From Rhynochetos jubatus (Eukaryota; Chordata; Aves; Eurypygiformes; Rhynochetidae), in the NCBI GenBank assembly GCA_027574665.1, contig CM050658.1, positions 21,650,317-21,714,316 of the forward strand: a DNA stretch of 64,000 nucleotides. The letters run 5' to 3'. Positions within the stretch are counted from its first letter, which is position 1. Every line of letters begins with the position of its first letter. The position numbers and the translations under genes are program-made. Of the stretch, positions 1 to 13,900 are shown in pieces. The notes under the pieces are model-generated. The model saw only the letters and a program-made list of their open reading frames with translations, had not been told where the DNA came from and searched no databases.

Positions 1-3000
1 GGTACAGCTCTGTTTATTTCTCTGCTCTTAGATGTGAAGCAGCAGCTTGTGATGTTGGTAGTTTACAGCATTTCATGTCATGCTGTGGAAGTCTGGGGTT
101 TGGTTTTGGGGTTTTTTTGTTGTTGTTGTTAGATTGGATAGTAGTCTTTGATGTGAAATTCATCTGGAATGACCACAGTGTGGAGGCATGATCAACACCA
201 AAACCTTCCTGTTTTTCATAGTTCTTAGTTTAAATTTACTGTGGAATAAGTAACTGTTAAACCAACGACATCTCTAACCCTTTATGCTACCTCTTATACC
301 CTGTTCTCTTCCTGCACAGATGCAATGCTCCATTTTTTTTCTGTCATCTAAGGTACCTGAATATGTGTCACAAGTGTCTAGCCTAGAGAATAAACTTCCT
401 AAACTTCTGTTATTCTTGGCCCCAGTCATATTTGTTAATTCTGTCAGTCTACTAAATTTTATCAAGTGGTGATCCTTTCATTTTTGCCTCTCTTCACATG
501 TTCATGCCACATCTGATTTTTCTCTGCTTTCTATACCTAAATAACAGCCAATTCTTTCTTTTAAAGTGCTCAAAAAGTTGTCCAGTGTTATAGCCTTATG
601 ACTCCCAAATTCCTAAACTCTCCTCCTACTTGCTTAATTAACCTCTGCCAACGTCTGAAAAAGGAGAAGATGGGGAGTTTTAAAAGTGTGTCCAGTAAAA
701 TTACAATCCACAATGGCTGCCCAAACTGCAATGCCATCTTTATTTGTGCTCACCCACAGAACCTGTCTTCATGTTCTCTTTTGACAAAAAATTTCAACCT
801 GGGTCTAGATCTCTTGCCCGTTAAAAAGGAAAAGTGATGAAAGAAATGGCTTTGTGCCATTGCTGCATTCCTGCCTTATGGTTACTTGTGGTCTTGCATC
901 GCTTGGGACAGGAAACAGACGCACTGTAGTTCATATTGTGACAACCACAGCTGTCACCAGCCACTGTGGTGGCCAAGAATTGCAAAATCATGCCAAAGAC
1001 CTGGTCCTACTAGCAAGGAGTTCAGGTGAAAGATGAGAGGCACAAAACTGAGTATAGTGTTTTGTCTTCACCTGTAGGAACTTTCAGTCCAGGGAAGTTT
1101 TCTTGCCGAAGGCCAGATATGCATTGCTGACTTTTTAATATCATGAATAGAAAACATGCCTTTGCCACCAAGAATTAAGAATCTTTATATTCTAGAGGGC
1201 TCAGTTTCTTGCTGTTACTTACCTCTGAAATAACTCATTGTTCTCTATATTCCAGCGCTGACACTAACCTTACCAAACCAGGCATCTCCGTTCCTTTTTG
1301 TCTTCAAGGCGAATACTTGGAGTGAAAAGCAGAAAGGAATGGAGAGGCAGGTTCAGGCATACAGATCTTGTGGAGAGTATGGGATGGGACATAAGAAGGA
1401 CAAGACATGGAGGAAACAAATTCTACACAGTAACGGATTACCTACGGACATATACAGCCTTGAGCCTCACACTGTGTATTCCTTCTTGCCATGCACCTCC
1501 GGTTTCATTCATGAAGACACAAATGAAAAGGCATCAGCTAATAAATACGGACAGTATCCAAACTCCTAGCTGGGCGGAGTATGCAGGAATCCAATACCTC
1601 ACCAAACTGTGGCAGTGCAGCTCCACAGGCACTTGGCAGTTTGGGGTGTTTTGGGGGGTGGGGTGTTCAAAACCAGGGTAATTTATCAGAAATAAATCCT
1701 TCTTACTAGCTATGGAATCATTTCCCTTGATTATCATCTATTAGTGCTTACTTGCATCATTTGTTCTACCATTTCCTGCCTTTCACTGTGATAGCCTCTA
1801 TTTAAAATACTTGAGTCCAGGAAGGTGTGATCAGCTTCTCTAGTATCTGACACACTCACTCTCTTCCCCTTATTTCATGCTCTAGTTTGTTTTCTAATTC
1901 AGTTCTGCCATGAGGAGCCACTTCCTCCTTGTGATAGAGAAACTGTAATGATAATTGTCTTTCGCAAAGCAATTCAAGGTAACTAATCAGAATAATGATA
2001 GCAGCAGCTGCAACTTCTAATGAAGTTAAAAACTGTCAACCTCACGGTAATCACTGTCTTAAATTTCTGTTCAATAAATTATCGTGATCAGTGCACAATG
2101 GACCCTACATTCCTTGTCACTCTGAGGGAGATATATAGGAGCTCACTTATTTGCTCGTTGTCATATCAAAGGTTTTATATTTAATATTCGCAGAATTGTG
2201 CCTGCTGTCTGAAGCCTTTGCACTAAAATACCATCCTTAAAGCAGTGGACCATGTGCTCTGCCAAATGTCCTGTGCTAGACAGTTCCAGTGGCTCTCACC
2301 CTCATAGGCTCACAGAAAAGCATGCAGTACTTTCAGCCTAATGACTGCAAACACCACGAGGACCAAACTTAGTTAGGGCAAACACAAAAAGCTGACAGAG
2401 GATCAATTTCTTAACTAGTACAACTTGTAGGTAAGGCAGCAGGGGAAACAGGCAGACTGAAAAACATTACCAAATTTTGGAAATGTTATGCCTTTCATTC
2501 TGGCTTTGAAAGTGGAATGATGTTGATAGTATCACCAAAGTGTCCTCAAACTTCTGTAGAGTCCTCTTTTGTCCTTAGCTCTTGCACCTTGTGTTATTTT
2601 GTTGTACTTTAAGAGCTGTGCCCATATGTTACCAACCAGCTTTCCTGTACCTTGTGAAAGCCACCCAGGGCATTTGAAACATGACCTACTTGCAGTTCAC
2701 AAATGTGAAGTGTGATTTCTCCTGAACACTGGAGCAGGCTAAGGGACCACAGCAAGAATCCCAAACGCTGCAGTCCCAAAATACAATAGTCCACTGGCAA
2801 AACTGCGCTGAAAGTTTTGCCGTGATCAGCAGACTGCCGAACTGCTGTTCTTGTGGGTGGCATCTGATCCTTCTCTCGGTACTTCCTTTTCTGCTCTGTT
2901 GTATGGGGCTTGTTTCCATGGGTGTCAGTAACACGGAAATTCTGTATCTTCTATTTGTGTGTATTGCAAGATGTCTCCAATTTACAGCCCAGAATGCTGT

Positions 3001-3659
3001 GCTTCCTCCCCTGAATGATGCAGCATATGATGCTCTCCTAAATGTACACAAATAGAGACATTTGCCTGCTTAGTGGAGGCTCAAGTGAATATTTCTTCTG
3101 CCTTGCCTTGTGATGAGGAATTTTCTTTGAAATCCTAAATGAAGCTGTTTTCAGTGTAAACAATCTGTCTTTATCTGGAGGTACATACAAAAATGCTTTG
3201 AGGAAGTTCCTACCGCTCTTGCAGTATCATGCTGAGAATATTTTGTGCTGTTCCCAGCAGATCTCACTATTATTTCTGTAAATATTTGCTCTAAGGAATA
3301 GCAAACAGAATTTTGGAAGTATGTAAAAGCATTATTCAGAATCATGGTTAATATTCAAAGTATGTCCTCTGGAGTCACTATCTACTCTCCCCTTGGCTTC
3401 TTTTTTTCTTGCTGGCAAAATGATGTGTGAATCTGAATTCAGTTTCTGTATCAAAAAATATAACATCTGTGTATATAAAATATACAAATGCTCATACAAG
3501 CATATCCCTATTATTTGTATGGTAGCTATATCTGAGGACTAAATGCTCTGTTAGCTGCCATACATGAACAGAAGAAAGTACTTTTCCCCAGGAACGTACA
3601 ATATAATGATTAAAAGGAATACAGGATTGAACAGTATTCAGGAGAGAAAGTGGTCTCCA
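1..3659. other. Unique noncoding sequence, no gene recognised
   Basis: No recognisable exon, RNA gene or repeat family is visible apart from a short TTG run near the left edge. The longest open frames are 127 codons (1298-1681, plus) and 121 codons (2686-3051, minus). Neither resembles a family I know and both are within chance expectation. A 7-bp perfect inverted repeat with a 3-base spacer, TGTATAT-AAA-ATATACA, sits at 3470-3486. The stretch could be intron or intergenic DNA. Confidence 0.6.
117..130. repeat. Short (TTG)n microsatellite
   Basis: About four TTG units follow a T run inside a G/T-rich patch. It is short and imperfect. Confidence 0.7.
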
Positions 3660-3735
3660 CCTTCAAGCTGAAGAATGAGAAGTAGCTTGCACATGGTCAC
3701 ACCAGTAATCTGGCAGACCTGTGAGCCAGAATTCC
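3660..3735 (-). repeat. MIR-like ancient SINE remnant
   Basis: The plus strand reads AAGTAGCTTGCACATGGTCAC followed by a purine-rich GGCAGACCTGTGAGCCAGAATTCC-like stretch. This is the layout of the reverse complement of the MIR core (a 'TGTGACCTTGGGCAAGTCACTT' type sequence on the other strand). A degraded 'gatgaggaaactgag'-like part precedes it at about 3665-3680. The assignment rests on remembered MIR structure, not a search. Divergence is high, as expected for a CORE-SINE that predates the bird-mammal split. Confidence 0.5.
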
Positions 3736-3974
3736 GTTGTGAGTAAAGTCCTTTAATGGTCATATGTGTTTGCATTAGAACACTCCTTTCTGTAGCAGAC
3801 ACAGTGTATTAGTGAAAAAAAATAATTTAATACTTTCTATTCAGCCACTCTGTAACGTATTGTCTAAGAGGTCACAATGATCAATACGCTTATAAAAGAT
3901 TCTTTGATTTATATTTAGCTTTAACTTATTTTTTTAAGTATAATGAATAGACTTATAAGCACAAAACTGCTTCC

Positions 3975-3991
3975 AAAAAAAAAAAAAAAAA
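3975..3991. repeat. Poly(A) tract, 17 bases
   Basis: An uninterrupted run of A is followed by an AT-rich region with ATAAATT. No retropseudogene body was recognised upstream of it, so it may be a simple homopolymer. Confidence 0.9.
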
Positions 3992-4334
3992 TAAATTCAA
4001 TAATTGTTATTCTATAATTCAAAATAAATTTAAACATACAAAAATATAGATCATCTCAGAAGGGGTGATCCAGCACAAGCGCATCAGATTTTGAATTTCA
4101 AAATCCTGAACTGAATCTCCAACATGCATGTCTCAAAAAATTAGATTCTAGTAATTTAAAATATAGTATTTGACTTGCTGGCGGTGCAACTTTAAAAGAT
4201 CATGATTTTGAATGTTTTAAATTGCAATTATCATAGTTAGAAATTAATTTAATGTCTTTAATGAAAGCTGAGATTCCCATGTAATCACTTAGCTCCAGTA
4301 GATGGGCTTTAAGAATGATATGTAAATGCAAAAC

Positions 4335-4391
4335 TCATGGTAAACCATGAAGCCTGGTAAGGCTTGGGAGTTAATCAGTGAGATCACTGAT
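4335..4391. other. Three consecutive short perfect hairpins
   Basis: Three perfect inverted repeats lie almost end to end: TCATGG-TAAA-CCATGA (4335-4350), AAGCC-TGGTAA-GGCTT (4350-4365) and ATCAGTGA-GA-TCACTGAT (4374-4391). Arms are 6, 5 and 8 bp. The first two share one base. Each could be chance, but three within 57 bases is striking. They could be dimeric protein-binding sites or a structured RNA; function is unknown. Confidence 0.6.
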
Positions 4392-7300
4392 GAACTGATT
4401 GCTATTGCTGAATCTCATCATCGTTTATCTCTTTGCTGGGAAAAACTCACTCCAATGGGAGGTCAGAAGGAACTTCATTGTTATCTGAGGAACTACTTCT
4501 GCTTACATGAAAGCTAATGCAATGCTCTGCCTCCTACTTACTTTCTCTTGGAATAGGTTCAGCTCCATCTAAGTTCTCTGAAATATTTCCTTTTCTGAGG
4601 TGTCTCTCCTGCTTCCTTCTGTCCATTCTGCTGGTGCTCCCCCCTAGGCAGTTGTGAAGCCCTGTTAGGGAACAGTGGGGAAAAGGATTTGGTAGGCTAA
4701 ATGGACCCTTTAACCACTAACATCGGTGACTCTCATTTTGTTGTCTTTCTCCAATTCCTATAGCAGCTCCCTAATTACAGCACTGCTGTTAGGATGAAGT
4801 TTTTTAAAATTCTGAAATCTTCCCAAGTCTGGTGAATATATGTAATAATTAGACAATGGGATTTTTCTGTTCCTGCCCACCCGCACCCCCTTCACTGACT
4901 GTTGCTTGTGGTTCTATTATTATCTGGCATATTCCAACAATGTTCTTTCTTTCAGAGGATTTTGAAGAGTGCAGCAAAATATCACAGAAATAATTCAAAT
5001 GCATGAGCTAAAGTCAAAGAGAAAGGACAATGGACCTTATGTTCATTTCACCACATAAACAACCCTAGAGTGATTTATGTCTTAATATGCCATTCCCTAG
5101 TAGCATAATAAATGTACATCCCCATATTCGGAGCTGGAATGAAGTCTCCTCTTTGTTGTTATTCTTACACAGAGATTAGATTGTAATCACTTCTGACAAG
5201 TAAGCACTGCAATAGTGTTTTCAAATTATTATTTTTTTTAATATATGCTGTGTGGATTCCACTGATTTGATTTATCATCTGCTTACAGTGCTCATCTGAA
5301 TATCTTCTAACGGAATCAGTCTAAGTTTTCCAGATTAGTAAAAAGAAGATACTGTATATGCTAAATAAATATTAAACATCAATACCTGTGATGCACATTT
5401 TATTTGAGTAGGTAATAATTTGTCAGTCCTTCTAAAATATCATAGGGGAAATCAAGCATATAGACTCTATTTCTCCACGTTGTTTCAGTTGTTTAAAAGT
5501 TGTTTTACTTTATGAAACAGTTTATACAGTAAAGCAGAAAGACAGAAGTGTTTGGATCTACACATTGCTCCTGTCCTCAACAGTGGCACCTTGTCATCGC
5601 TGACATCACCTCTGGACACGCTGAATCAGTATAGGTAAATTGCACTCAGTCACATGCCAAGCTCATAATACCTCCACACATCAGCATAGGAAGGAAATTA
5701 AATAAACTCCAAAAGTAGGCCTATTTCTTGTTTTGCGTGCTGTTATAGCTAAAAACATAATGTAATATAACTTGCAAATGGGAAAAAACCCCATCACCTG
5801 TAGTGCATAAAACACAACTGCACCCTCTCTCCCTTCATTGTACAGACAGTCTAAGCTGGCTGAAATATTAAATACAAAGAACAGGATAAAGGTTTCCTGA
5901 GTCCAGGCTCATCCTTATTTTGAGCTACACAAGTCTGCTCTAATTCCAGAGACACAAGGTTAGGTTTTTAGGATAGAAATTATGGGAAAGATCAGAGCTC
6001 TAAAGAAAAATTTACTTTCCTCCAGAACAAAAATCTGCCTCATATAGACCTCTTTTCTGTATAACATTCAGGAAGCTGACTAGAAATGAAGAATTATATT
6101 ATGAGGGAAGGGGAATCCAAATATGCAAAATATTCTGTATATTCCATATACTGATTAAACTATTTTGAATTAAAATGAAAGAGACCTTCCCCTACAAGGA
6201 ACGGCTGCTAAGTGATGCAATTAACTTCTAATGAGAGCCTAAGTTGTCTCTGACTCCAGTCTATCTAGAGCACAGAGGATTGTGTTGTCCTTTTTTGGTT
6301 TTGTTTATGTGCATATTTGCTTCTCCTGCCTTGAGTCTAAAAGAGAAGGACTTTTCTCCATCCTTATAAAATGTTGTGTCTGGAAGAGTTCTCTGAGCTT
6401 ATGACCTGTTACTAGACGTGAGTAAACAAATAAATTGCTGCTCTTACCTCTTTACATCGAGCTTGCAGCAGAAATTGAACAATTCCTTGAGTATAAATTG
6501 TTCTAGTCTAGGTATCATCTAAAAATATTCTTCTTTGACAGGGCAAATGCTGGCAGACACCAAATGAGTTCAGATCCCTTTGTTTGTATCAATAACTTCA
6601 AAAGGGACATACCCTCATAAGGAGTTATTGGTCAGTGGCGATGAAGGACCTGGTTAAACTCTCACTGAATCAGCTGGTGTGAGGTTTTTTGAAAAGCTGA
6701 GAGGAGACTGGCACAAGAAAAATTCTTTATGCAGTCTTTGTGTCTCACTTGACCATCCGCTGATGTGTGTTCAACGTGCTAATTAATCATCATTCCAAAA
6801 GCGTTTTAACCATGGCAAATGAAGGATATCACTTTGTATTCTAAATGAGCTACATCATCCCCCAGAAGATGGGCAAAATTCACAAAATTGATTGCAGGGT
6901 GTTTAGGAGTTAATATGCAGCAGGTTTAAATATATGTTCTGTTCAATTATACTCAGCACAGCTTGTGTGGGGAAAAAAAATGAAGGCCCTTTCCTGGCCT
7001 GAAGGTTAATTATCTACATGATGTCAGTTAAGAGTAGATACAGTACCACTGGCAATTCAACATCTGAAGCTGACATTAATGGATTTGCAAGGAGCTCTGG
7101 GTACACTCAGGATTATTAAAAAGGGAATGTATTTCAGTATTGTGGAGTGGAGGAGCTATACAGGGCAGTATGGAGCAGATAGTTGGTAACTGAAAGAAAA
7201 ATAGCTCTTGATTTATTCCCCCCACCCCTGAATGCAAGAGAAGCACCAGAAGTATAATCACTGAGTACATCTTAAAATGGTTTTGTGTATTTTTACAAGA

Positions 7301-10300
7301 CTATAATTTCATGAAACATTAATATGAGTTCTTATATATAGGGGTGTGCATAGAAATTGAGCCTATGATCTTGAAAGAGAAACGAGGACAGCTTTTCTGG
7401 AAGCAGAGGCATTTTGGATGCAAATTTTCTGTTAAATAGTTAGAAAGGGTGAGGACACTGGACAGTATCATATTCAGATCCAGCATTACTTATTTTACAC
7501 TCCTTTGCTGCTTTTCATATGTTATCTTCTGCACATAATTTCGCATTTTGTTGGTTATTATCATGAGAGTGAGCAGTGTGTTCTAATGCTACAGAGACCT
7601 TAAAGAGTTGTAGTTCAGTGGCTCTCTGGGGTAGTCACTTAAAATGCTGTTTCTCATATTGTCCTGTGACCCATACTCTTGCAGGGCTTTATGCTTAGTA
7701 ACTTCAGCTTAGACTGCTGCAGAAGAGCAGTTCCTTTTCGCTTTGATCGTTTTGTTGAGGGTATGTACATCCTACCCCTTCTTTGCAGAGAATTCAGCAA
7801 AATTTGCTTCTCATTCTTCTCTTTCATGCTTTGCCTTCCTCATTAAAACCTTCTACAAGGCCATTCTCTCTTCATACTTGTTTAATACTGAAACAACCAT
7901 ATCAAAAGAAATTACTAATGCACTTGGATTTGTATCTAATAATGAAATTAAAACCTTGCTGCTGTGGTGGCCCTCAGGTCCCTAATTTTCGGTTTTATTA
8001 GGGGAAGAGCTAAGCGACACATGAGGTATTGTTTCTCCTTAGATAAGAACCCAGCATGGCTGCAAATGAAACTAAATTCTCTCTTGGAGTTTTTCTGTAA
8101 AATGTCTCAATTTTACATCCTAAAAATAACTCTAGGAAATTACTAAGTTATCATCTTTGGACACCTTTATGGACTGTTTCTTTAATGCTAGGGATTTGTG
8201 AAAGTCAAAGGTTTTTCTAAGCATTATCCAGCTGCTGCAGATAACCCATTTGCTGTTTTCCAAGTTTAAAGCAAAAAAGTGCGTGTATCCCATCCTTCAC
8301 CGTCCCTCCCTTGAGCATATATACAGCTACAAAATGTACAATTTCCGCTATAATGCCAATACTCCAAGGGAACAAAAACACAGTCTCAGGGGTTTTGGAC
8401 TATTTGCTCAGGTTATGATTTCCAAAGTGATTTCTGTATTACTTTTTCTTTTTCCTTTCTCTGTCACCTAGATTGAGCTGAACCAGGATTCCTTCCTTCT
8501 TCAACAAGCAGCAATATGATTAAAAAGGAAACAAACCCAAACTCACAGATCTCTCTCTCACCAATGTTTCAAGAATCCTTATATAGTTACAGTTATACAG
8601 GTACTGCATGAGAGAAATTAATTGCTGGAGCAGTAGGTTGAAGTCATTTATGTAAACACTGGTAGATGCTTTGTAAATGACATGCTTTTTTATCTTAGTG
8701 CACTGTCTTAGGCACAAACAAATGAGAAAGGTGTACCTCAGTTCAAACTTCTCATCTAGTATTTTATTAAATTCGGTGCTTTTTGCTGAGATATTTTTTT
8801 AGTTGCAGTGTATGATCTGAGTTGCCAGACTTCATGCTTTAAATTACCTACCAGTTCACTGTGAAATGCGCAATGCCAAGACGTCTTGACTAGGTTTTGG
8901 ATCACACAAATATCTGTAGTGCTTTGTTTATTATAGGATACTACCACATTCAATACCATGTGCTGTATCCTTGCTTGATGCTATGCTGGTGTAAATCCAA
9001 GGTACTCTTCCAAAATGAATGGAAAAAGCAGTAGACTTATACTGTCAGCATGAGAACAGAGCCTTGTCCGGTTGAACCATTGTAGAGATGATTTTATAAA
9101 GGAAAAGCTAGACAAAACTTGGAAGTGTGGTCTTAAGAGATATGCAGAGCAAAGTCCTTCAGTCGAGTCTGGCATGCATTTCATGAGCACTGAAACACCC
9201 CCAAGTTTATTCCAGCAGAACCTTTTTGCTGCCCACACTCCCCTGGTCCTCAAATCCCTTGACAATCAATTTGGTATCCTTCTAACTGCCTGTGACCTGA
9301 TGGTAGGTGAAGCTACTTCTCTGGAATTTGGTCCTGAAATGTATTTTGTCTTTGATACTAGGTCAAAAAGGACTGTATTTATTACTGCATGAGCATCTTG
9401 GCTGATTCAAACTCTTAAAAGCTGTTCTAAGCTTGGCGTCTGTCTTTCCAAACAGCAGGGTTAGTTTTCTTCTGCCAGATAGAGGATTTAGCATGTGTTT
9501 TGCCCAGTGACAGTCTACCATAGATAATGGAGCAAATCTCCCGAGTTGAGTAGTTCTAAAATGCATGAGGTTCAGCACAAAGAGGGATCTTTCTTTTGGC
9601 TACGACTATGCTTCAGGAATGATCCTGCCAGAAATGTTGTTTTCTTGCCTTTGGTCCATCTGCCTTCACTGCTGAATGGATTGATGCTTTGAGTTAAAGG
9701 TTTGCTCACAAGTGTAATCATCATGTTTTTCATTCCAGTAACTGCTTGAGTCATTCTGCACTGTGTCTTTATTTTGTGACTCTCACCATAATATAAAAAA
9801 TCAACATGTTCTTTTGGCTCACCCCTCCAAATAAATCATTTTTGCTGTACTAATTATTTATACATTGCCACAAGCTATGAATTCTGACTTCTTATCTCAG
9901 TTGCTTCAGCAGTAACTCCACAAATAAGCATGGCTTTGTCTCTAAATAGGATGGGAGCAACTTGTTTCATATCCACATAACCTTATTCATATTGAGATCC
10001 ATGGTATATGGTTAATATGTGGCCTGCCAATATTTTTATAAGCTGATACAACCCTTGACAAAAAATAATTAAAAAAAAAAATGCTTTTCAGTCCTGTATA
10101 ATTCAGAGCGGAAATGAATGTCTCTTCAATACACAACATTTACAGGGTCAAAAGCAGGATACAGAACAACTTGACCAAATCAACAGAAAGTGTACTGGAA
10201 AAAAAACCCCAAACCTAACATCAGATATACCTGCAATGTAAGTTTAAAGCAATGAGCTTTTATCTGTGTATGCTTTGTGGTCACCTAGACCAAGAACAAT

Positions 10301-10916
10301 GTATATGAAACCTTACACTTATACTTAAATGAATGCAAAAGAAAAACTCTAGTGTATCAACTGGAAAAATTTCCAGTTCCATTTTGTTTTCAAGGCCATT
10401 GTGTAATTTTTATTTTCTAAAAGTACATTTACCGTATGACTGAGGCCTGCTGAGAATAAAAATGTTTGCTGTTGTATTACTTTTCAATGTCCTGTTTGTG
10501 TTGAGATTCTAAATGAGACACAAAAAAGAAAAGATATGCCTCTGGATATCCCACAGAATGAACAAAATGCATAATGGGATGCGACACTGTTAAATGACTT
10601 CATGGTGCTTTGTGAGGAAAGTATTCAGGTATACAAAGGTCAAAGGGGAAATTCTCTCACATCGTGTGTGTATAGCTTTCATCCCAGACATCTTTCTGTA
10701 TATTCCACACTGGCAAATGCTTGTCTGGCCTGGCTTTGAGTCATTTCACAGTGGCCCTTGTGCAGAAAATTACCTGACTGCGGTGGGATTCCTTCCCTCC
10801 AAAATTTCCTTAGGTACTAGAGCAAGAGGTGAGACAGCAGGCCCTCATGGAAGGTGTCGGGAGGCTGTGTACACTTCTATTTAGCAATCCTCTCCTCCAA
10901 GTGTTACGTTGGCTTT

Positions 10917-10981
10917 ATTTCACCACCTAAACATTGACTTGATTTCACCACCTGAACATTTGGATTCACCCCCATCTAAAC
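10917..10981. repeat. Imperfect tandem repeat, about 24 bp unit
   Basis: Unit 1 (10917-10941) and unit 2 (10942-10963) share ATTTCACCACCT(A/G)AACATT. A third, weaker partial unit beginning ATTCACC runs to about 10981. This is a local tandem duplication in otherwise unique sequence. Confidence 0.75.
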
Positions 10982-13900
10982 AAACCTGGTGTGAAGCTTC
11001 TACGTTTTGATTGTATGAACATATTTGACTATGTTTGAATAAGAATCACTTGCTGTAAATCACAGTTACAAGTTACAGATGTTTGCTGCTGAAGTTCTCT
11101 CTAAAATACCAGTGTAAGGGCTCTTGTGTTTTAGAGAAGGGAATCAGCATTGTTACCTTCCGTATCTTCTGCTTAGAGCATCCGCAGTTTGTGCTTTGTA
11201 GAAGTTGGCTCAATGTAACAGACACCAGAATGCATTTGTAGTAACACCACACAAAACAAAGGGGTGACAGAGAAACATAAACATCCAGGTGCTCAGTTTA
11301 GCACCAAACCACCTTCACACAGCCCCAGGGAAAAGATCATTGACTTGGTCTGAAAGTCAAGCTCAAAATATTGAGTGCAAAAAGGCAGTGGACTCTGATT
11401 TCATTCACAGAAAGTGTTACCCTAGCTTAAACTGACATGTTCAGCACAAAGATTTGATTGGTGTATTGAATTTCTACTTTCTATTTGCCAAACACTAGCG
11501 TGGGAAATTAATGATGAGGAAAATTGTCTATCACCCTTTCCCCATTAGCAGCCACTATCGTGTTTCAGGACATGTTTGGAGAGACTGTTTGCAACTTGTG
11601 TGTCAGCCTAGTGTAATAGCCCAGCACCAGCTGCATGTACCTTATTGGGCCTGTTTCGTTGTTTTGCTATGCCTTTAGCAGGCGCTGGCACTGGTACAAG
11701 TCCAGATCAAGATAATGTGATGCCGGTGTTCGGAGACAAATAGCTATGGAAAATGCCAAGAAATAAAAAATCAAGTCATTTAGTCCCCAGTTCTCACAAC
11801 CATGCAGAGCTTGCAGATGCAGCTATATAGAACCTCAGTTAGAGAACATGAGGATGTGTGGCAGTGGTGGTTTTTACTTCTTAGTAGCCACAAATAAGGA
11901 AAATCAACTTGGTTGCTTAATGTTGCTCAATGTAGCTGCTCCTGTATTTGAGCTCCACAGTGATTATACATGGCTAAGGCCTTCTGTGGACACTCATTCA
12001 GGGGTAGTCTGAACTTAACTTATTTTAGGCATGAGTATAATCTGCTTTAAATATATACCTTCTGTGTAAATATTCTTCTGTGCAGAGCAGGTTTCAGCTG
12101 TCTTTTGGAGCTAGGAAGGACATTTCATTGCTTATCTGGCCTTCCTTCCTGTCAATTCTTGGAAATATATCTGTATCTCACTGTGTCTCTGTAGTGATTC
12201 CCAAAATGAAATGAAGAGCATTAGAGAATTACACAGCTAGCAGTAAATTGAGAAAGATGCAAGTGCCTTTGAGCACAGAAATAATCCACCAAGACCAAGT
12301 TAAGAATCTGGCTCAGACTTCAGCAAGGCTTGACCAGGAAAATGTCGTTTTTGACACTTTCAAAGTGATTCCATGGATGTGAAAGCCCTGAAAATTTCTT
12401 TCTGTGGGAGCATATTGGACAGTAGAGTGAGAGAAGCTGAGCTTGAGGGAGATCTGGCCACTACACTTGGTTCTGGTCCATTAATTTCTGAAAAATAATT
12501 AAAAGTGTAGTTCAATATTTTTCCTCTCTTTTTCCTGAAGTCGGTTTGCTTCCCAGTCAGGCTGTGATCCATTGGGCTAACCATTGGCTGCATCTGTGTC
12601 CCTAATGGTTTGTCCTGGGAGAATACATTCATTCAGCTGTCTGAAGCAGTGTCCATGTCCAGCTTCAGGCAAATAAATCTGTTCTCATAATTTCCAGTCT
12701 AAATGTCCAACCTGATACTCCTAATCTAGATGACCAGTTGCCCCCTTATCTGGTGTGATAGTTTTCTCCTTCCTTTGACTGTGGCATTTGATCACTGTGT
12801 GTGTACGCGTGATGACAACCTTACTGCTACCCTGTACTTTGCAAATTGTTTTGATATAATTGGCAGAGGTAGGTGGCAAGAGACTGGAGGGGTGGACTGA
12901 GTGCTGATGACAGACTTGAACAACCTCTGGCGTTGAATACACTTGGGAACCCAAAGCAGTTACAAGAACAGATCTTCCCAGAACTACCTAAGGCAGAGCT
13001 TGACAACACAGGCACATATAAAGGGCCTTTGAGGCAGATGCGAACATTCTCTGGTGTAATTGGAATCTGAGTTGCTGGTGCTAGCATGCCTTGGATCCAA
13101 GCTCATTAGACTTGCCAAGCGTTAGGTCCAGCCCTGTACTGTGTTGATGCAATTGCACAACTTTTAGATTCAAGCTGCTTCCCACATCCTGTGGCCCTGC
13201 ATGCAGGAACAGCACATTGGACCCTCTCCTCACAAAAGGCAGTGTAGATGCACCAGCAGAAGAGTTTCTGACTGGGCCAGGAGAAGCAGCCTGGGAGAGC
13301 AGAGCTCTGACTTGGGCAGACTCATGCAGAATCACTGCATCCTTATCAACTGCTGGGCATGTTTCTGCCCCAAAGACCATGGTGGGACACAAAAGTCAGA
13401 GCTGATTTATTTGTTTACTGTTGGAAATGAACATGCTGACCTCACTTAGATCTGCTCTTTGCCTTGATCTTGATGATATTTTTCACCAACTCTTTGCCCT
13501 TGACCATGTTTATGGCAAGTTATGGATATTTTGTTTTAACTATGAAATGAAATATATTATACAGCCATTAAAATTCAGAGGTTTGTCTTCAACACTAGGA
13601 AAGTATTAAATTAAATTGCCATCATCCTTGATGGAGTTTAATTTTTTTAAAAATATATCAGTGTTTCTCAGACAAGCCAAGTGTCACATTGAAGCATGAT
13701 TTACATATTAATGAAATTATTTGCATTCAGAAGCATTGTTTAATGTTTTCTGGACATTTTTTCATACTAATAAATGTTTAACTCTAGATACTATGCAGGT
13801 AACCTGAAAAACAAAGGCCTACCATAATTTTTGCAAAAGACTACTTGTAATTCCAAAATAAATACATAAATGAACTCTGAATTATTGCATTTCTTTGTTT

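Larger units (their letters stand above)
3736..10916. other. Long AT-rich unique stretch
   Basis: No gene was recognised. The sequence is AT-rich with runs of A or T, especially at 3790-4310, 5200-5500 and 9780-10100. Homeodomain-type TAATTAAT occurs at about 6780-6787. The longest open frame is 106 codons (9072-9392, plus), with no recognisable domain. Several blocks have the AT-rich, motif-dense texture often seen in conserved noncoding elements, but conservation cannot be judged from a single sequence. Confidence 0.55.
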
